Shown here one piece after another: positions 1-9,215 of a DNA stretch of 64,000 nt. The notes beneath the pieces are model-generated. The model saw only the letters and a list, made by a program, of their open reading frames with translations, did not search any database and was not told the origin of the DNA. The position numbers were made by a program, and so were the translations under genes. This stretch comes from Oscillospiraceae bacterium (lineage in GTDB: Bacteria > Bacillota > Clostridia > Oscillospirales > Oscillospiraceae). The stretch covers positions 1-64,000 of the forward strand of contig SVKO01000005.1 of NCBI GenBank assembly GCA_015068455.1. Direction: 5' to 3'. Numbering within the stretch: position 1 is the first letter of the stretch; each line of letters begins with the position of its first letter.

Positions 1-3000
1 CGCGAGGAAGACGTACCCTGCGAGCACGACTGGCAGACCAAGGTCACCGAGCCCACCTGCACCAAGGGCGGCTACACCACCCGCTTCTGCAACAAGTGCT
101 TCGAGAGCGAGCAAATCGATCCCACTGAGCCGCTCGGCCACGACTTCGACGACGGCGTCATCACCAAGCAGCCCACCTCCATGTTCGACGGCGTGAAGAC
201 CTTCACCTGCCGTCGCTGCGGCGAGACCTACAAGGAATCCATTCCCAAGCTGCCCGGCGGTGATAGCGAGATCATCGACTTCAAGAACCCTGCTGACAAC
301 GAAAAGTACGAAATCATCGGCGAGACCGAGGGCGGCGCTCCCCAGACCGAGAACGGCAGAACGATTACCTGCACCGTCAACGGCATCGAGCCCAGCATCG
401 GTCAGAACGGAACGGCAAACCCGAACCTGAGCGAAGCGCAGAGCAACACGCCCGAGAACCTGATTGAGATCCCGATCGAAGAAGGCGACTGGACTGCCAG
501 CCTGAAGTTCCACTTCGAGCCCAACGGCGGCAGCGGCGCATGGGCATTCCTGGGCTTCTACGCCGCGCAGGGCGACGACTATCAGAACATGGTCGGCATC
601 CGCGGCGGTGACGGCGCATTCCAGGACTTCATCAGAACGGACGGCAACATCACTGCAGACACGGATCTCGCCAGTTCGCCCGGCTTCAGCTCTGCAAACG
701 ACTACTATTTCCAGATCCAGAAGACCGGCACAACCTACGTGTGCTCCCGTTCCAACGACGCCGGCGAGAACTTCGAGGAGATGTTCTCCTTTGAGGATAC
801 CGGCATCAATGCGGAAAAGCTGATCATCGACGCATACTCCGGCAGAGGTACCGGCTTCTCCTTCACGCTCGATCACCTCATCATCGAAGGTGTCGGCGGC
901 GGTGATACTCAGTGGGTCGAGACCGACACCGTTGAGTCCGGCAAGATGTACCTTGTCGTTGCCGATGAAAAGTATGCCATGAACGGCAGCACTGACGCCA
1001 TCGGCGCAACGCCCGTCACCATCGAAGGCAATAAGGTCACCAGCGAAGTCACCGAGGACATGGTATGGTTCTTCGACCCGGCAGAGGGCGTCGATCCTGC
1101 CGCGGACGGCAGCGATCTGTATTTCATCACCACCGGTGATGGCCTCAGCCTGCGCCGTGGTTCCGGCAATGCTCCGATGTCGATCGTTGACTATGACGCT
1201 GCGAACTCCCGTTACTTCGTATGGTCGCTGATCGAACGCGAAAACGTGGACGAAGGCTACACGCTCTACCAGAACGGCAGCAGCAGATATGCGCTGACCG
1301 GCGCCGAGACCGGCTTCAGTGTGGCCCGCGTTTCCAGCTCTTCCGGCAATATCCAGACCGCCGGCAGCGGCATCAAGCTGTACACGCTCTCCAAGGGCGA
1401 TGTCCCGCAGCCTGCCAAGCCTGAGGTCAGCGGTATTACCGTGGACGGCAAGGCCCTGGAGGGCTTCGATCCCAAGGTCAAGACCTATGCCGTTGGCGTG
1501 GCTGACAGCGTCACTGCGGCTCCCGAGGTCGCGGCGACCGCCGGCAACGAAGACACCACCATCACCGTCACACAGGCCGCCGGCATCCCCGGCGAGGCTG
1601 TCATTGAGGCCAAGGCCGGTGAAAAGACCCTGACCTATACCGTCAGCTTCGACTATGGCCCGAAGGACGACTACTTCGCCGACGGCGCGATGAACGAAGG
1701 CCAGTGGACCATCCTCAATGAGGTGAAGGATCCCACCGAGGAAGAGCCCTTCAAGTACTACAAGTTCGAAAAGGGCGTTGGCCTCGTGATGCCCACGCAG
1801 CACAACTCCATCTACCAGAAGGCGACTCCGGGCGCATGGTCCAACATGTTCACCATGTCCGGCGGCGGCGACTGGGAGGTTGTGGCCAAGGCATTCTATC
1901 CTGCTGTGCCGCAGGGCAACTACCAACAGGTCCAGTTCATCGCATGGCAGGATGAGGACAACTACGTCCGCATCAACTGCCAGGACAGCCGTCAGCGCAT
2001 CGAGCCCTTCTATGAGAAGGCCGGCACCGCCGTCAACCAGAACGGCAACGCGCTGAACAACGCCATCTCCGCTGCGGAAGACGGCACCATGACCATGTAC
2101 TTCAAGATCAACAAGGCGGGCAACACCTACACCATCACCTACTCCGAGGATGGCAAGGAGTGGAAGTCCGGCGGCGTCTACGAGGCTGATCTGACCAACG
2201 TCAAGGTCGCCGTATTCTGCACGCAGGACTACCAGCCCACGCAGAGCAACTATGTGGAGCCCGTGGAGCTTGCCTTCGAGTATGTGGCCGTCACCGGCCT
2301 CAACGGCGAGACCGTCAAGACTGACGAAGAGATGCTCACCTGGGCCGCGCAGAACGCCGCGGATTACATCGCCGCCGATCTGCCCGCCCGCACCACTGAG
2401 GATCTGGTCCTGAGCCCGGCGCCTCATGGCTACACCGTGGAGCTCGACACCAGTGATCTCACTGTGATCGCTGCCAACGGCAAGGTCACCCAGCCCGACA
2501 AGACCGTCGTTGTTGATGTTACCGTTGCGGTCACTGAGGGCGATACCACTGCCTTCGCCACCAAGGCCATCCGTGTGGACGGCAAGTCCTCCGCTTCGGT
2601 CAATACAGAGGCTCTGGAAGCTGCCATTGCCGCTGGCGACGCGGTCGACAAGTCCAAGTTCACGCCTGAGACTGTGGCCCTCTTCGAGCAGGCGCTGGCC
2701 TCCGCCAAGATCGCCCTGGGCGCCGAAGATCAGAAGACCATCGACGACGCCGCGAAGGCCCTGCAGGATGCCATTGCTGCCCTTGAGCCGATCGAGGTTC
2801 CCGTGGTTGACAAGAAGGCTCTGAACGAAGCCATTACCAAGGCCGACGCTGTCGATCCGAAGCAGTTCACCGAGGATACGGCCAAGGCTCTGGCCGATGC
2901 GCTGGAGAATGCCAAGGCAGTCCAGGCCAAGGCTGACGCCACCCAGGAAGAGGTCAACGCCGCTGCCGATGCGTTGAACGCTGCCATCGACGCGCTGGAG

Positions 3001-3543
3001 CCCTTCCGCTTCGACGACGTCAAGGACGAGAACAAGTTCTACTTCGATCCCGTCTACTGGGCTTACTACGCAGAGCCGCAGATCACCAACGGTAAGACCG
3101 CGACCACCTTCGGTCCGGACGATCCGTGCACCAGAGGCCACGTGGTGACCTTCCTGTGGCGTGCCGCCGGTGAGCCGGAGCCCAAGAGCACGAAGACCCC
3201 GTTCACCGACCTCAAGCCCGGCGCCTTCTATGAGAAGGCCGTGGCCTGGGCCGTGGAGGAAGGCATCACCAAGGGCATGACGGACACCACCTTCGCGCCC
3301 GACGGCAAGTGCAACCGCGGTCAGATCGTGACCTTCCTGTGGCGCTTCAAGGGTGAGCCCGCACCCAAGAGCACGCAGACCCCGTTCACCGACCTCAAGC
3401 CCGGCGCCTTCTATGAGAAGGCCGTGGCCTGGGCCGTGGAGAACGATGTCACGAAGGGCATGACCGAAACCACCTTCGGTCCGGACGCCACCTGCACCAG
3501 AGGCCAGGTCGTGACCTTCCTCTTCCGTGCAACGAAGGGCTGA
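1..3543 (+). CDS. SLH-domain surface protein, 5' end outside window
   Basis: The reading frame is open from base 1, so the true start lies upstream; the first ATG inside (181) falls within a repeat and is not a start. The visible 1180 residues are modular: two cysteine-rich CxxC(G) surface repeats (about residues 7-80), a jelly-roll-like module (about 90-300), a module with a YLVVADEKY-type motif (about 305-465), a short cadherin-like Ig segment (about 470-545), a concanavalin/DUF1349-like domain (about 555-770), two FIVAR-like helical repeats (about 865-1000) and three SLH domains (about 1004-1180). SLH domains bind pyruvylated secondary wall polymer, so this is a cell-wall-anchored exoprotein, probably carbohydrate-binding; any catalytic domain would be upstream. 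The next gene shares the Cys repeat, jelly-roll, FIVAR and SLH modules. Module assignments other than SLH are inferred. Confidence 0.9.
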   Translation, partial: REEDVPCEHDWQTKVTEPTCTKGGYTTRFCNKCFESEQIDPTEPLGHDFDDGVITKQPTSMFDGVKTFTCRRCGETYKESIPKLPGGDSEIIDFKNPADNEKYEIIGETEGGAPQTENGRTITCTVNGIEPSIGQNGTANPNLSEAQSNTPENLIEIPIEEGDWTASLKFHFEPNGGSGAWAFLGFYAAQGDDYQNMVGIRGGDGAFQDFIRTDGNITADTDLASSPGFSSANDYYFQIQKTGTTYVCSRSNDAGENFEEMFSFEDTGINAEKLIIDAYSGRGTGFSFTLDHLIIEGVGGGDTQWVETDTVESGKMYLVVADEKYAMNGSTDAIGATPVTIEGNKVTSEVTEDMVWFFDPAEGVDPAADGSDLYFITTGDGLSLRRGSGNAPMSIVDYDAANSRYFVWSLIERENVDEGYTLYQNGSSRYALTGAETGFSVARVSSSSGNIQTAGSGIKLYTLSKGDVPQPAKPEVSGITVDGKALEGFDPKVKTYAVGVADSVTAAPEVAATAGNEDTTITVTQAAGIPGEAVIEAKAGEKTLTYTVSFDYGPKDDYFADGAMNEGQWTILNEVKDPTEEEPFKYYKFEKGVGLVMPTQHNSIYQKATPGAWSNMFTMSGGGDWEVVAKAFYPAVPQGNYQQVQFIAWQDEDNYVRINCQDSRQRIEPFYEKAGTAVNQNGNALNNAISAAEDGTMTMYFKINKAGNTYTITYSEDGKEWKSGGVYEADLTNVKVAVFCTQDYQPTQSNYVEPVELAFEYVAVTGLNGETVKTDEEMLTWAAQNAADYIAADLPARTTEDLVLSPAPHGYTVELDTSDLTVIAANGKVTQPDKTVVVDVTVAVTEGDTTAFATKAIRVDGKSSASVNTEALEAAIAAGDAVDKSKFTPETVALFEQALASAKIALGAEDQKTIDDAAKALQDAIAALEPIEVPVVDKKALNEAITKADAVDPKQFTEDTAKALADALENAKAVQAKADATQEEVNAAADALNAAIDALEPFRFDDVKDENKFYFDPVYWAYYAEPQITNGKTATTFGPDDPCTRGHVVTFLWRAAGEPEPKSTKTPFTDLKPGAFYEKAVAWAVEEGITKGMTDTTFAPDGKCNRGQIVTFLWRFKGEPAPKSTQTPFTDLKPGAFYEKAVAWAVENDVTKGMTETTFGPDATCTRGQVVTFLFRATKG
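3181..3251 (+). repeat. 71-bp SLH-coding repeat, copy 1
   Basis: Segment of the SLH1/SLH2 junction that differs by one base (cgaag instead of cgcag) from the copies at 3364-3434 and 7014-7084. Confidence 0.9.
3364..3434 (+). repeat. 71-bp SLH-coding repeat, copy 2
   Basis: Identical at DNA level to 7014-7084 in the neighbouring gene and one base different from 3181-3251. It codes for the junction of SLH2 and SLH3, including FTDLKPGAFYEKAVAW. Identity including synonymous positions points to recent duplication or gene conversion. Confidence 0.9.
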
Positions 3544-3621
3544 TCAGCACTGACTGATCCGACAAAACAATACGGTTGGATTTGGTAATTACGCATAAAT
3601 CCGACTGAAAGCAAAATCCCC

Positions 3622-3655
3622 GGCGGGGCTGCCTCGGCAGCCCCGCCATTTTTTA
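3622..3655 (+). terminator. Rho-independent terminator after the first SLH gene
   Basis: A 12-bp GC-rich perfect stem (3622-3633 with 3636-3647) with a two-base gap is followed by ATTTTTTATAA. Its core, 3623-3646, is identical to the stem-loop at 7420-7443. Confidence 0.9.
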
Positions 3656-3871
3656 TAATTGCATGCTTTAAATCTGCTTTTTTCTTTGAATCAAGGGAAG
3701 ATCAAGGCTTTTTTATCTGTTCTCAGAAGAAAAAATGCGAAACAGCGCATTTCAACGCGGTTTGTCCTTGACCGGTTTCTCTTGCCGATCGAATGCTTTT
3801 CAGATGTTCAAAATAGTTATTTTTTCATATTCATATAAAAAAATCTCGGTAATAATCCACAATAAATTAGG
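3656..3871. other. AT-rich intergenic spacer, no gene seen
   Basis: Part of the 407-base gap between the two SLH genes. It is much richer in A/T than the flanking genes, and I see no credible coding frame. There is a weak hairpin at 3733-3752 (AAATGCG/CGCATTT). The downstream end leads into the promoter of the GH43 gene. Confidence 0.6.
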
Positions 3872-3900
3872 TATACAAACAAAAATATGTATGGTATGAT
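3872..3900 (+). promoter_or_regulatory. Possible promoter of the GH43-SLH gene
   Basis: TATACA at 3872-3877, 17 bases, then TATGAT at 3895-3900, about 50 bases before the start codon. The -35 box is weak (4 of 6), so this is tentative. Confidence 0.45.
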
Positions 3901-3950
3901 TACCGTAGATTATGCAGATTTTCTGCGAGAATGAAAGGAGAAAGCATTCG

Positions 3951-6900
3951 ATGAAAAAGAACACCAAGCGATTGCTCAGCATGCTGCTGGCGCTGGCGAT
4001 GCTCCTCAGCCTGATCCCCGTCATCGGTCTGGGCGCTGCCGCCGCCGACGGCGAGGTGTACAAGGTAACTGCACCCCATGCGGTGAAGGCTGACAAGACC
4101 AAGGCCGCGGCAGGGGAGACCGTTACCATCACCGCAGACGAAACCATCGACAAGGTAACCGCGGCCGATGCCGAAGGGAAAGACGTGGCCGTTACGAAGA
4201 ACGGCAGCACCTTTACCTTCAAGATGCCCGCCAGCGACGTGTCCCTGAAGGTCTACTATGCCAAGACGGCCATCGCCGCCCTTCAGAAGCAGCGGCAGCA
4301 GGGCAATCCCTTCATTCCCATTTACGATTTCAACCCCGACACCGAGCCCCATATCTGGGAGGATCCGGACAACCCCGGCCAGTACCGCTTCTATTTCCTG
4401 AGCTCCCATGATATGAACAAGACGAGCTACTGCTCCAATAACCACGTTCTGTACTCCTGCCCCGTGGATGATCCCTTCAACTGGACCTATCACGGCGTCA
4501 TCGTCGGCCCGGACAACACCCTGCACGACGATACCCTCTACGCCCCCGATATGTGCTGCGTGGAGGATCCCACCTCTCCCACCGGCAAATATTATTACTA
4601 CTATCCCTGCAACCAGGCCGGCGGCCGCCAGACCATGGTGCTGCGCTCCAGCCGTCCCGACGGCAAGGGCGATCCCTTCACCGTTATCAACTGGGCGGAC
4701 GACAGCCACAACCGCACCCTGGGCAATATCATGACCTTTGACCCCTCCGTCTTCGTGGACGACGACGGCAAGGTCTACGGCTACTGGGGCGGCTATCAGT
4801 CCTCCTGCCACGGCGCGCAGCTGGACGAGACCATGTACACCGCCGTGCCCGGCACCCAGGTGGACGATATGTTCGAGGGTGACGGCGTGAGAGGACCGAA
4901 CTTCGGCTTCTTCGAGGCCTCCTCCATGCGTAAGATCGGCGACACCTATGTGTTCGTCTACAGCTCCAGCGGCAAGAGCGGCGACCCCTACAGCGGCGAC
5001 TATCACCACCTTGCCTATGCTTACGGCAAAAACCCGCTCGGCCCCTGGACCTATGGCGGCGTCATCGTGGACGCCCAGGCCTACGGCTTCTACGGCGGCG
5101 GCAACACCCACGGCAGTCTGATCCAGCTCGGCGACCAGTGGTATGTCACCTATCACCGCAACGTTGAGACCGACGCCCGCCAGGCGATGGTTTCCCCTGT
5201 GGACGTCACCATTGACGAAGACGGCGCCGTCCACATCACCGAGGCGGAGGTCTCCTCCGAGGGCTTCTACATCAACGGTCTGAACCCCTATGCCAAGGTC
5301 AGCCTCGGCACCGCGTCCTATGCCCGGAACTGCCGCATCCGTCCGCTCTACGAGCATGATGTGGAGTCCCTGCCCATCATCAATGTGGTGCAGAACACCG
5401 TGGTCGGCGTGACCTACTTCGACTTCAACACCGAGGCGCCCCAGGGCTCCTCCTCCGCGCTCAATGTGGATCTGATTCCGAACGGCGTGAACGCGACCAT
5501 GAACGTGTGGCTGCAGTCCGCGGACGTCCCCGACGCCCAGAAGAGAACCTTCAGCACTGCCAACGCCACCAAGATCGGCGAGATCAAGCTGACTGCCGAT
5601 ATGCCCAGAGAGATGACCACACTGAGCGTGGATACGCCCTATGTGGATCAGGTCGACGGCAAGTACGGCGTCTTCTTCACCTTCTCCGACGTCTCCGGCA
5701 GCGGCAACATTGCCGAGCTGTACGATATGCAGTTCGAATTCAGCGATCACGAGCATGAGTTCGAAGCCTCCGTTGTCGAGCCCACCTGCCTGGAGGGCGG
5801 CTATACCCTGGGCAAGTGCAAGATCTGCGGCAAGGAGCTCAAGTACGACTACACCGAAGCCCTGGGCCATGACTGGGACGACGGCGTCGTGACCATTGCT
5901 CCCACCAAGGAGAAGCAGGGGCTCATGACCTACACCTGCAGACGCTGCGGCGAGACCAAGACCAAGAAGCTTCCCAGAGAAGGCATTACGGTTCCCGAAG
6001 ACATCGACTTCACCGATCCCGAGGCCGCCTCTTCGTTTGAGATCGTGAACCAGAGCTCCGCCGCCATCGAGGAAGGCACCGGCCTGGCCCTGGTCTGCAC
6101 CCGTCCCGCCTTTGAGGACTGCAAGGGTCAGAACTCCGGCGATCAGGCCACCACGCCTGAGGACGTGGTCGTATACGAGGCCGAGGGCGACTGGATCGCC
6201 ACCCTGGAGGTCGACTTCAGCACCAACGGCGCCTCCAACGGCTACTATCAGTTCTTCGGCTTCTATGCCTCCGAGGGGGAGGACTTCCAGAACCTGGTCG
6301 GCGTGCGCGGCGGCGACGGCGCCATGCAGAACTTCATCCGCGAGGGCGGAGAAATCCTGCATCAGGACGAGGACGGCGTCAATTCCGCGCCCGGCTTTGC
6401 CAACAGCGGCGCGACTTACTGGCTGCGGATCGAGAAGGTTGGCAATACCTATACCTGCTTCCGCTCCTCCGACGGCGAGAACTTCACCCAGATGTTCGCC
6501 TATGAGGATACCAACATCGACGCCGACCACATCGTGATCGACGCTTACACCGGCATGACCACCGGCTACAAGTTTACGCTGAAGTCCCTCAAGTTCGAGG
6601 ATGCGGCGGGTCCGGTGATTCCGCCTGTGGACAAGACTGCGCTCAATGAAATCATTGAAATGGCAGAAAAGCTCGACAATTCTCCGTACACCGAGGAGTC
6701 TGTGGCAGCTCTGGAAAAGGCCGTCGAAGACGCCAAGGCTGTGCAGGCCGACGACAAGGCCACCCAGCAGCAGGTCGACGACGCCAAGAAGGCGGTCGAG
6801 GCCGCCATCGAAGCACTGGAGGAGAAGACCGACGACTTCCTGTTCGATGACGTCCAGGATGAGAACAAGTTCTACTTCGAGCCCGTCTACTGGGCCTTCT

Positions 6901-7376
6901 ATGCAGAGCCCCAGATCACCAAGGGCACCGACGATACCCACTTCGGTCCCGACAACGCCTGCACCAGAGGCCATGTCGTGACCTTCCTGTGGCGCGCCGC
7001 CGGCGAGCCCGCGCCCAAGAGCACGCAGACCCCGTTCACCGACCTCAAGCCCGGCGCCTTCTATGAGAAGGCCGTGGCCTGGGCTGTGGAGGAAGGCATC
7101 ACCAAGGGCCTGAGCGACACCGCCTTCGGCCCGGACGCCACCTGCACCAGAGGCCAGATCGTGACTTTCCTGTGGCGCTTCAAGGGCGAACCCGCGCCCA
7201 AGAGCACGCAGACCCCGTTCACGGACGTGAACCCCAACGGCTACTACTTGAAGGCCGTGGCCTGGGCGGTGGAGAATGAAGTCACCAAGGGCCTGAGCGA
7301 CACCACCTTCGGTCCGGACGCCACCTGCACCAGAGGCCAGGTCGTGACCTTCCTGTTCCGTGCCACCGCGGAATAA
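3951..7376 (+). CDS. Secreted GH43-family glycoside hydrolase with SLH anchor
   Basis: Start chosen at 3951 because GAAAGGAGAAAG precedes it and a classic signal peptide follows (MKKNTKRLL, hydrophobic core, AAAA before residue 34); the in-frame ATG at 3912 has neither. The 1141-aa protein has an N-terminal beta module, then a five-bladed GH43-type domain (about residues 110-490). Candidate catalytic residues are Asp130 (NPDTEPH), Asp264 (MTFDPSVF) and Glu322 (FFEASSM), in the order base, pKa modulator, acid known for GH43. A cysteine-rich CxxCG repeat (about 600-680), a jelly-roll module (about 690-885), one FIVAR-like repeat and three SLH domains follow. GH43 enzymes attack arabinan, xylan or related side chains, so it likely works on plant or mucin glycans at the cell surface; the substrate cannot be read from sequence. 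Confidence 0.9.
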   Translation: MKKNTKRLLSMLLALAMLLSLIPVIGLGAAAADGEVYKVTAPHAVKADKTKAAAGETVTITADETIDKVTAADAEGKDVAVTKNGSTFTFKMPASDVSLKVYYAKTAIAALQKQRQQGNPFIPIYDFNPDTEPHIWEDPDNPGQYRFYFLSSHDMNKTSYCSNNHVLYSCPVDDPFNWTYHGVIVGPDNTLHDDTLYAPDMCCVEDPTSPTGKYYYYYPCNQAGGRQTMVLRSSRPDGKGDPFTVINWADDSHNRTLGNIMTFDPSVFVDDDGKVYGYWGGYQSSCHGAQLDETMYTAVPGTQVDDMFEGDGVRGPNFGFFEASSMRKIGDTYVFVYSSSGKSGDPYSGDYHHLAYAYGKNPLGPWTYGGVIVDAQAYGFYGGGNTHGSLIQLGDQWYVTYHRNVETDARQAMVSPVDVTIDEDGAVHITEAEVSSEGFYINGLNPYAKVSLGTASYARNCRIRPLYEHDVESLPIINVVQNTVVGVTYFDFNTEAPQGSSSALNVDLIPNGVNATMNVWLQSADVPDAQKRTFSTANATKIGEIKLTADMPREMTTLSVDTPYVDQVDGKYGVFFTFSDVSGSGNIAELYDMQFEFSDHEHEFEASVVEPTCLEGGYTLGKCKICGKELKYDYTEALGHDWDDGVVTIAPTKEKQGLMTYTCRRCGETKTKKLPREGITVPEDIDFTDPEAASSFEIVNQSSAAIEEGTGLALVCTRPAFEDCKGQNSGDQATTPEDVVVYEAEGDWIATLEVDFSTNGASNGYYQFFGFYASEGEDFQNLVGVRGGDGAMQNFIREGGEILHQDEDGVNSAPGFANSGATYWLRIEKVGNTYTCFRSSDGENFTQMFAYEDTNIDADHIVIDAYTGMTTGYKFTLKSLKFEDAAGPVIPPVDKTALNEIIEMAEKLDNSPYTEESVAALEKAVEDAKAVQADDKATQQQVDDAKKAVEAAIEALEEKTDDFLFDDVQDENKFYFEPVYWAFYAEPQITKGTDDTHFGPDNACTRGHVVTFLWRAAGEPAPKSTQTPFTDLKPGAFYEKAVAWAVEEGITKGLSDTAFGPDATCTRGQIVTFLWRFKGEPAPKSTQTPFTDVNPNGYYLKAVAWAVENEVTKGLSDTTFGPDATCTRGQVVTFLFRATAE
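7014..7084 (+). repeat. 71-bp SLH-coding repeat, copy 3
   Basis: Identical at DNA level to 3364-3434 in the upstream paralogue, about 3.65 kb away in direct orientation. Confidence 0.9.
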
Positions 7377-7419
7377 GAATTACTGCTTGCCTGATTGAAT
7401 CAAATCGTATATAATCATT

Positions 7420-7443
7420 GCGGGGCTGCCTCGGCAGCCCCGC
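7420..7443 (+). repeat. Stem-loop identical to upstream terminator core, no T tract
   Basis: The 24-bp inverted repeat GCGGGGCTGCC-TC-GGCAGCCCCGC is an exact copy of 3623-3646 and sits 44 bases after the GH43 stop codon. Unlike the first copy it is followed by AAATCAATTC rather than a T run, so termination should be inefficient and read-through into the adenylation gene is possible. Confidence 0.85.
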
Positions 7444-7469
7444 AAATCAATTCTATTGGAGAAATGACG

Positions 7470-8954
7470 TTGAGAAATGTTTTAGATTATCTGCAATCCG
7501 TGGTTGCACGTTCGCCCGATAAAATTGCAGTTGCTTATCGCGAAACGCGATACAGCTTCCTGGAGCTTTCTCTGTCCGCCCGGCGGCTGGCTGCGGCGAT
7601 TCCTGCGCAGCTGCGCAATCAGCCCATCGGCGTTTTTGCCGATCGCTCCGCCGAAGCCGTATTATTTTGCCTGGCGGTACTGTACAGCGGGAATTTCTAC
7701 ATTCCGATCGATCCGGATTTGCCGGAGAAAAAAATGCAGGCGATTCTCGACGACGCCGGACCCGAGGTCCTGCTGGGCAGCGAGGATGCGGCAAAGCTGC
7801 TTGACGCTGTGCATTTCTCCGGGCGATACCTGACGCTTTCCGCTGCTTCGGATACGCCCCGCGCGCTGCCTGATACCGCCGGTGACGATCCGCTGTATAT
7901 GATCTATACCTCCGGTTCCACGGGCAAGCCCAAGGGCGTGCTGAAAAGTCACGCCGCGGAAATCAGTTTTTTGGAGGCTTATTGCGAAACATTCGGGTTC
8001 GGGCCCGATGAGGTCATCGGAAATCAGACGCCGTTTTTCTTTGACGCCGCGGGCAAGGATCTGTATCTGATGCTGAAAACAGGCGCCACGCTGGAGATCA
8101 TTCCCACGGAGCTGTTTGCCATGCCCCCGATGCTCATTGAGTATCTCAACGAGCGCCGCGTCACCTTTATTTCCTGGGTGCCGACGGCCCTGTCCATTGT
8201 TGCGCAGCTCAAGACCTTTTCCTTTGTGCGGCCCGAGACGCTGAGAAATGTATTTTTCGTCGGTGAAGTCATGCCCATGAAGCACCTGAACTACTGGCGC
8301 AAAATGCTGCCGGAGCCCCGGTATGTCAATCTGTACGGATCGACGGAGATCGCCGGGATCTGTGCCTGGTACGAAGTGACGGGGACCTATGATGATGCGC
8401 AATCCCTGCCCATGGGAAAGCCCCTTTGCAACTGCCGGATCTATCTGCTCGACGGAGAACAGATCGTCACGGAGGCGGACAGGGTGGGGGAGCTGTATCT
8501 TGTCAGTCCGGCGCTGGCGTTGGAATACTTCAACGACCCGGAGAAAACGGCCGCCGGATTCCAAATGCGCGACTTCGGCGCAGGCCCGGTTCGCTGCTTC
8601 AAAACCGGCGATCTGGCGCGATACGATAATGAAGGGAACCTGGTGTTCGCCTCGCGGACGGATTATCAGATAAAGCATATGGGCCACCGGATCGAGCTCG
8701 GCGAGATCGAGGCCGTGGCCGGCGCCCTGCCGGGGATCGAGCGCTGCTGCTGCCTGTATGATTCGATAAAAAACCGCATCGTCCTGTTCTGTCAGACTGC
8801 CCCGGACTCGGCTTTGACAGGAAAGGAGATCCGGCAGATGCTCAGACCGCGTCTGTCGGCCTATATGCTGCCCGCCAAGGTCCATTTGCTCCCGGCTCTG
8901 CCGCTGAACGCCAACGGAAAGATCGACCGGCAGAGGCTCAAGGAAGCGCTATAA
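7470..8954 (+). CDS. Stand-alone amino-acid adenylation enzyme (DltA-like)
   Basis: A 494-aa ANL-superfamily adenylation enzyme. It should activate a carboxylate (probably an amino acid) with ATP and load it on the phosphopantetheine arm of the carrier protein encoded next. Core motifs are present in order: YTSGSTGKPKG (A3), YGSTE (A5), KTGDLARYD (A7), the H-RIELGEIE hinge (A8) and NANGKIDR with the C-terminal catalytic lysine (A10). Start: GGAGA at 7458-7462 is too close to ATG 7464 but correctly spaced for TTG 7470, where family similarity (RNVLDYLQ...PDKIAV) begins; the ATG at 7395 lies before the stem-loop and is unlikely. DltA is the nearest familiar relative, but no DltB or DltD is nearby, so D-alanylation of teichoic acid is not supported. 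Substrate unknown. Confidence 0.85.
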   Translation: MRNVLDYLQSVVARSPDKIAVAYRETRYSFLELSLSARRLAAAIPAQLRNQPIGVFADRSAEAVLFCLAVLYSGNFYIPIDPDLPEKKMQAILDDAGPEVLLGSEDAAKLLDAVHFSGRYLTLSAASDTPRALPDTAGDDPLYMIYTSGSTGKPKGVLKSHAAEISFLEAYCETFGFGPDEVIGNQTPFFFDAAGKDLYLMLKTGATLEIIPTELFAMPPMLIEYLNERRVTFISWVPTALSIVAQLKTFSFVRPETLRNVFFVGEVMPMKHLNYWRKMLPEPRYVNLYGSTEIAGICAWYEVTGTYDDAQSLPMGKPLCNCRIYLLDGEQIVTEADRVGELYLVSPALALEYFNDPEKTAAGFQMRDFGAGPVRCFKTGDLARYDNEGNLVFASRTDYQIKHMGHRIELGEIEAVAGALPGIERCCCLYDSIKNRIVLFCQTAPDSALTGKEIRQMLRPRLSAYMLPAKVHLLPALPLNANGKIDRQRLKEAL

Positions 8955-8975
8955 CAGAAAGAGGAGGATCACGTA

Positions 8976-9209
8976 TTGGACGAACTGCTCGAAATTTTGG
9001 AAGAAATCAATCCCGACGTGGATTATGAAACCGAGGATAACCTGATCGACGGAAAAGTGTATGACTCGTTCAGCATTATCACGCTGATCGGAGAGATCTG
9101 TGAACGATTCGACATTGAGATCAGTCCCAAATGGATGCGCAATGAGAATTTCAACAGCGCAGAGGCCATGTGGACCATGATCCAGTCGATCATGGAAGAG
9201 GACGAATAA
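8976..9209 (+). CDS. Acyl/aminoacyl carrier protein
   Basis: A small acidic helical protein of 77 aa. Ser31 in the D-S-F motif matches the phosphopantetheine attachment serine of carrier proteins (normally D-S-L). It starts with TTG, chosen because GAGGAGG at 8961-8967 is well spaced, and lies 21 bases after the adenylation gene, so the two form an operon and a likely enzyme-carrier pair. Nothing that would use the loaded carrier (condensation, transfer or release enzyme) is adjacent. It could be a DltC-type or NRPS-type carrier. Confidence 0.85.
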   Translation: MDELLEILEEINPDVDYETEDNLIDGKVYDSFSIITLIGEICERFDIEISPKWMRNENFNSAEAMWTMIQSIMEEDE

Positions 9210-9215
9210 ATATAA

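Noticed and set aside
3900-6974. 1024-codon open frame on the minus strand opposite the GH43 gene
   Set aside because: It is the antisense shadow of a strongly biased GC-rich gene; it gives a low-complexity Gly/Val/Leu/His-rich protein without recognisable motifs, and the plus strand has signal peptide, GH43 and SLH domains.
7395-7469. Upstream ATG starts for the adenylation gene (7395, 7464)
   Set aside because: 7395 precedes the stem-loop and has no ribosome site; 7464 is only one base after GGAGA. TTG 7470 is correctly spaced and fits the family start.
7470-9209. Part of a larger NRPS or dlt cluster
   Set aside because: The following gene is a convergent zinc-ribbon protein beyond a bidirectional terminator, and the preceding genes are SLH proteins; no further NRPS, DltB or DltD is in the window.
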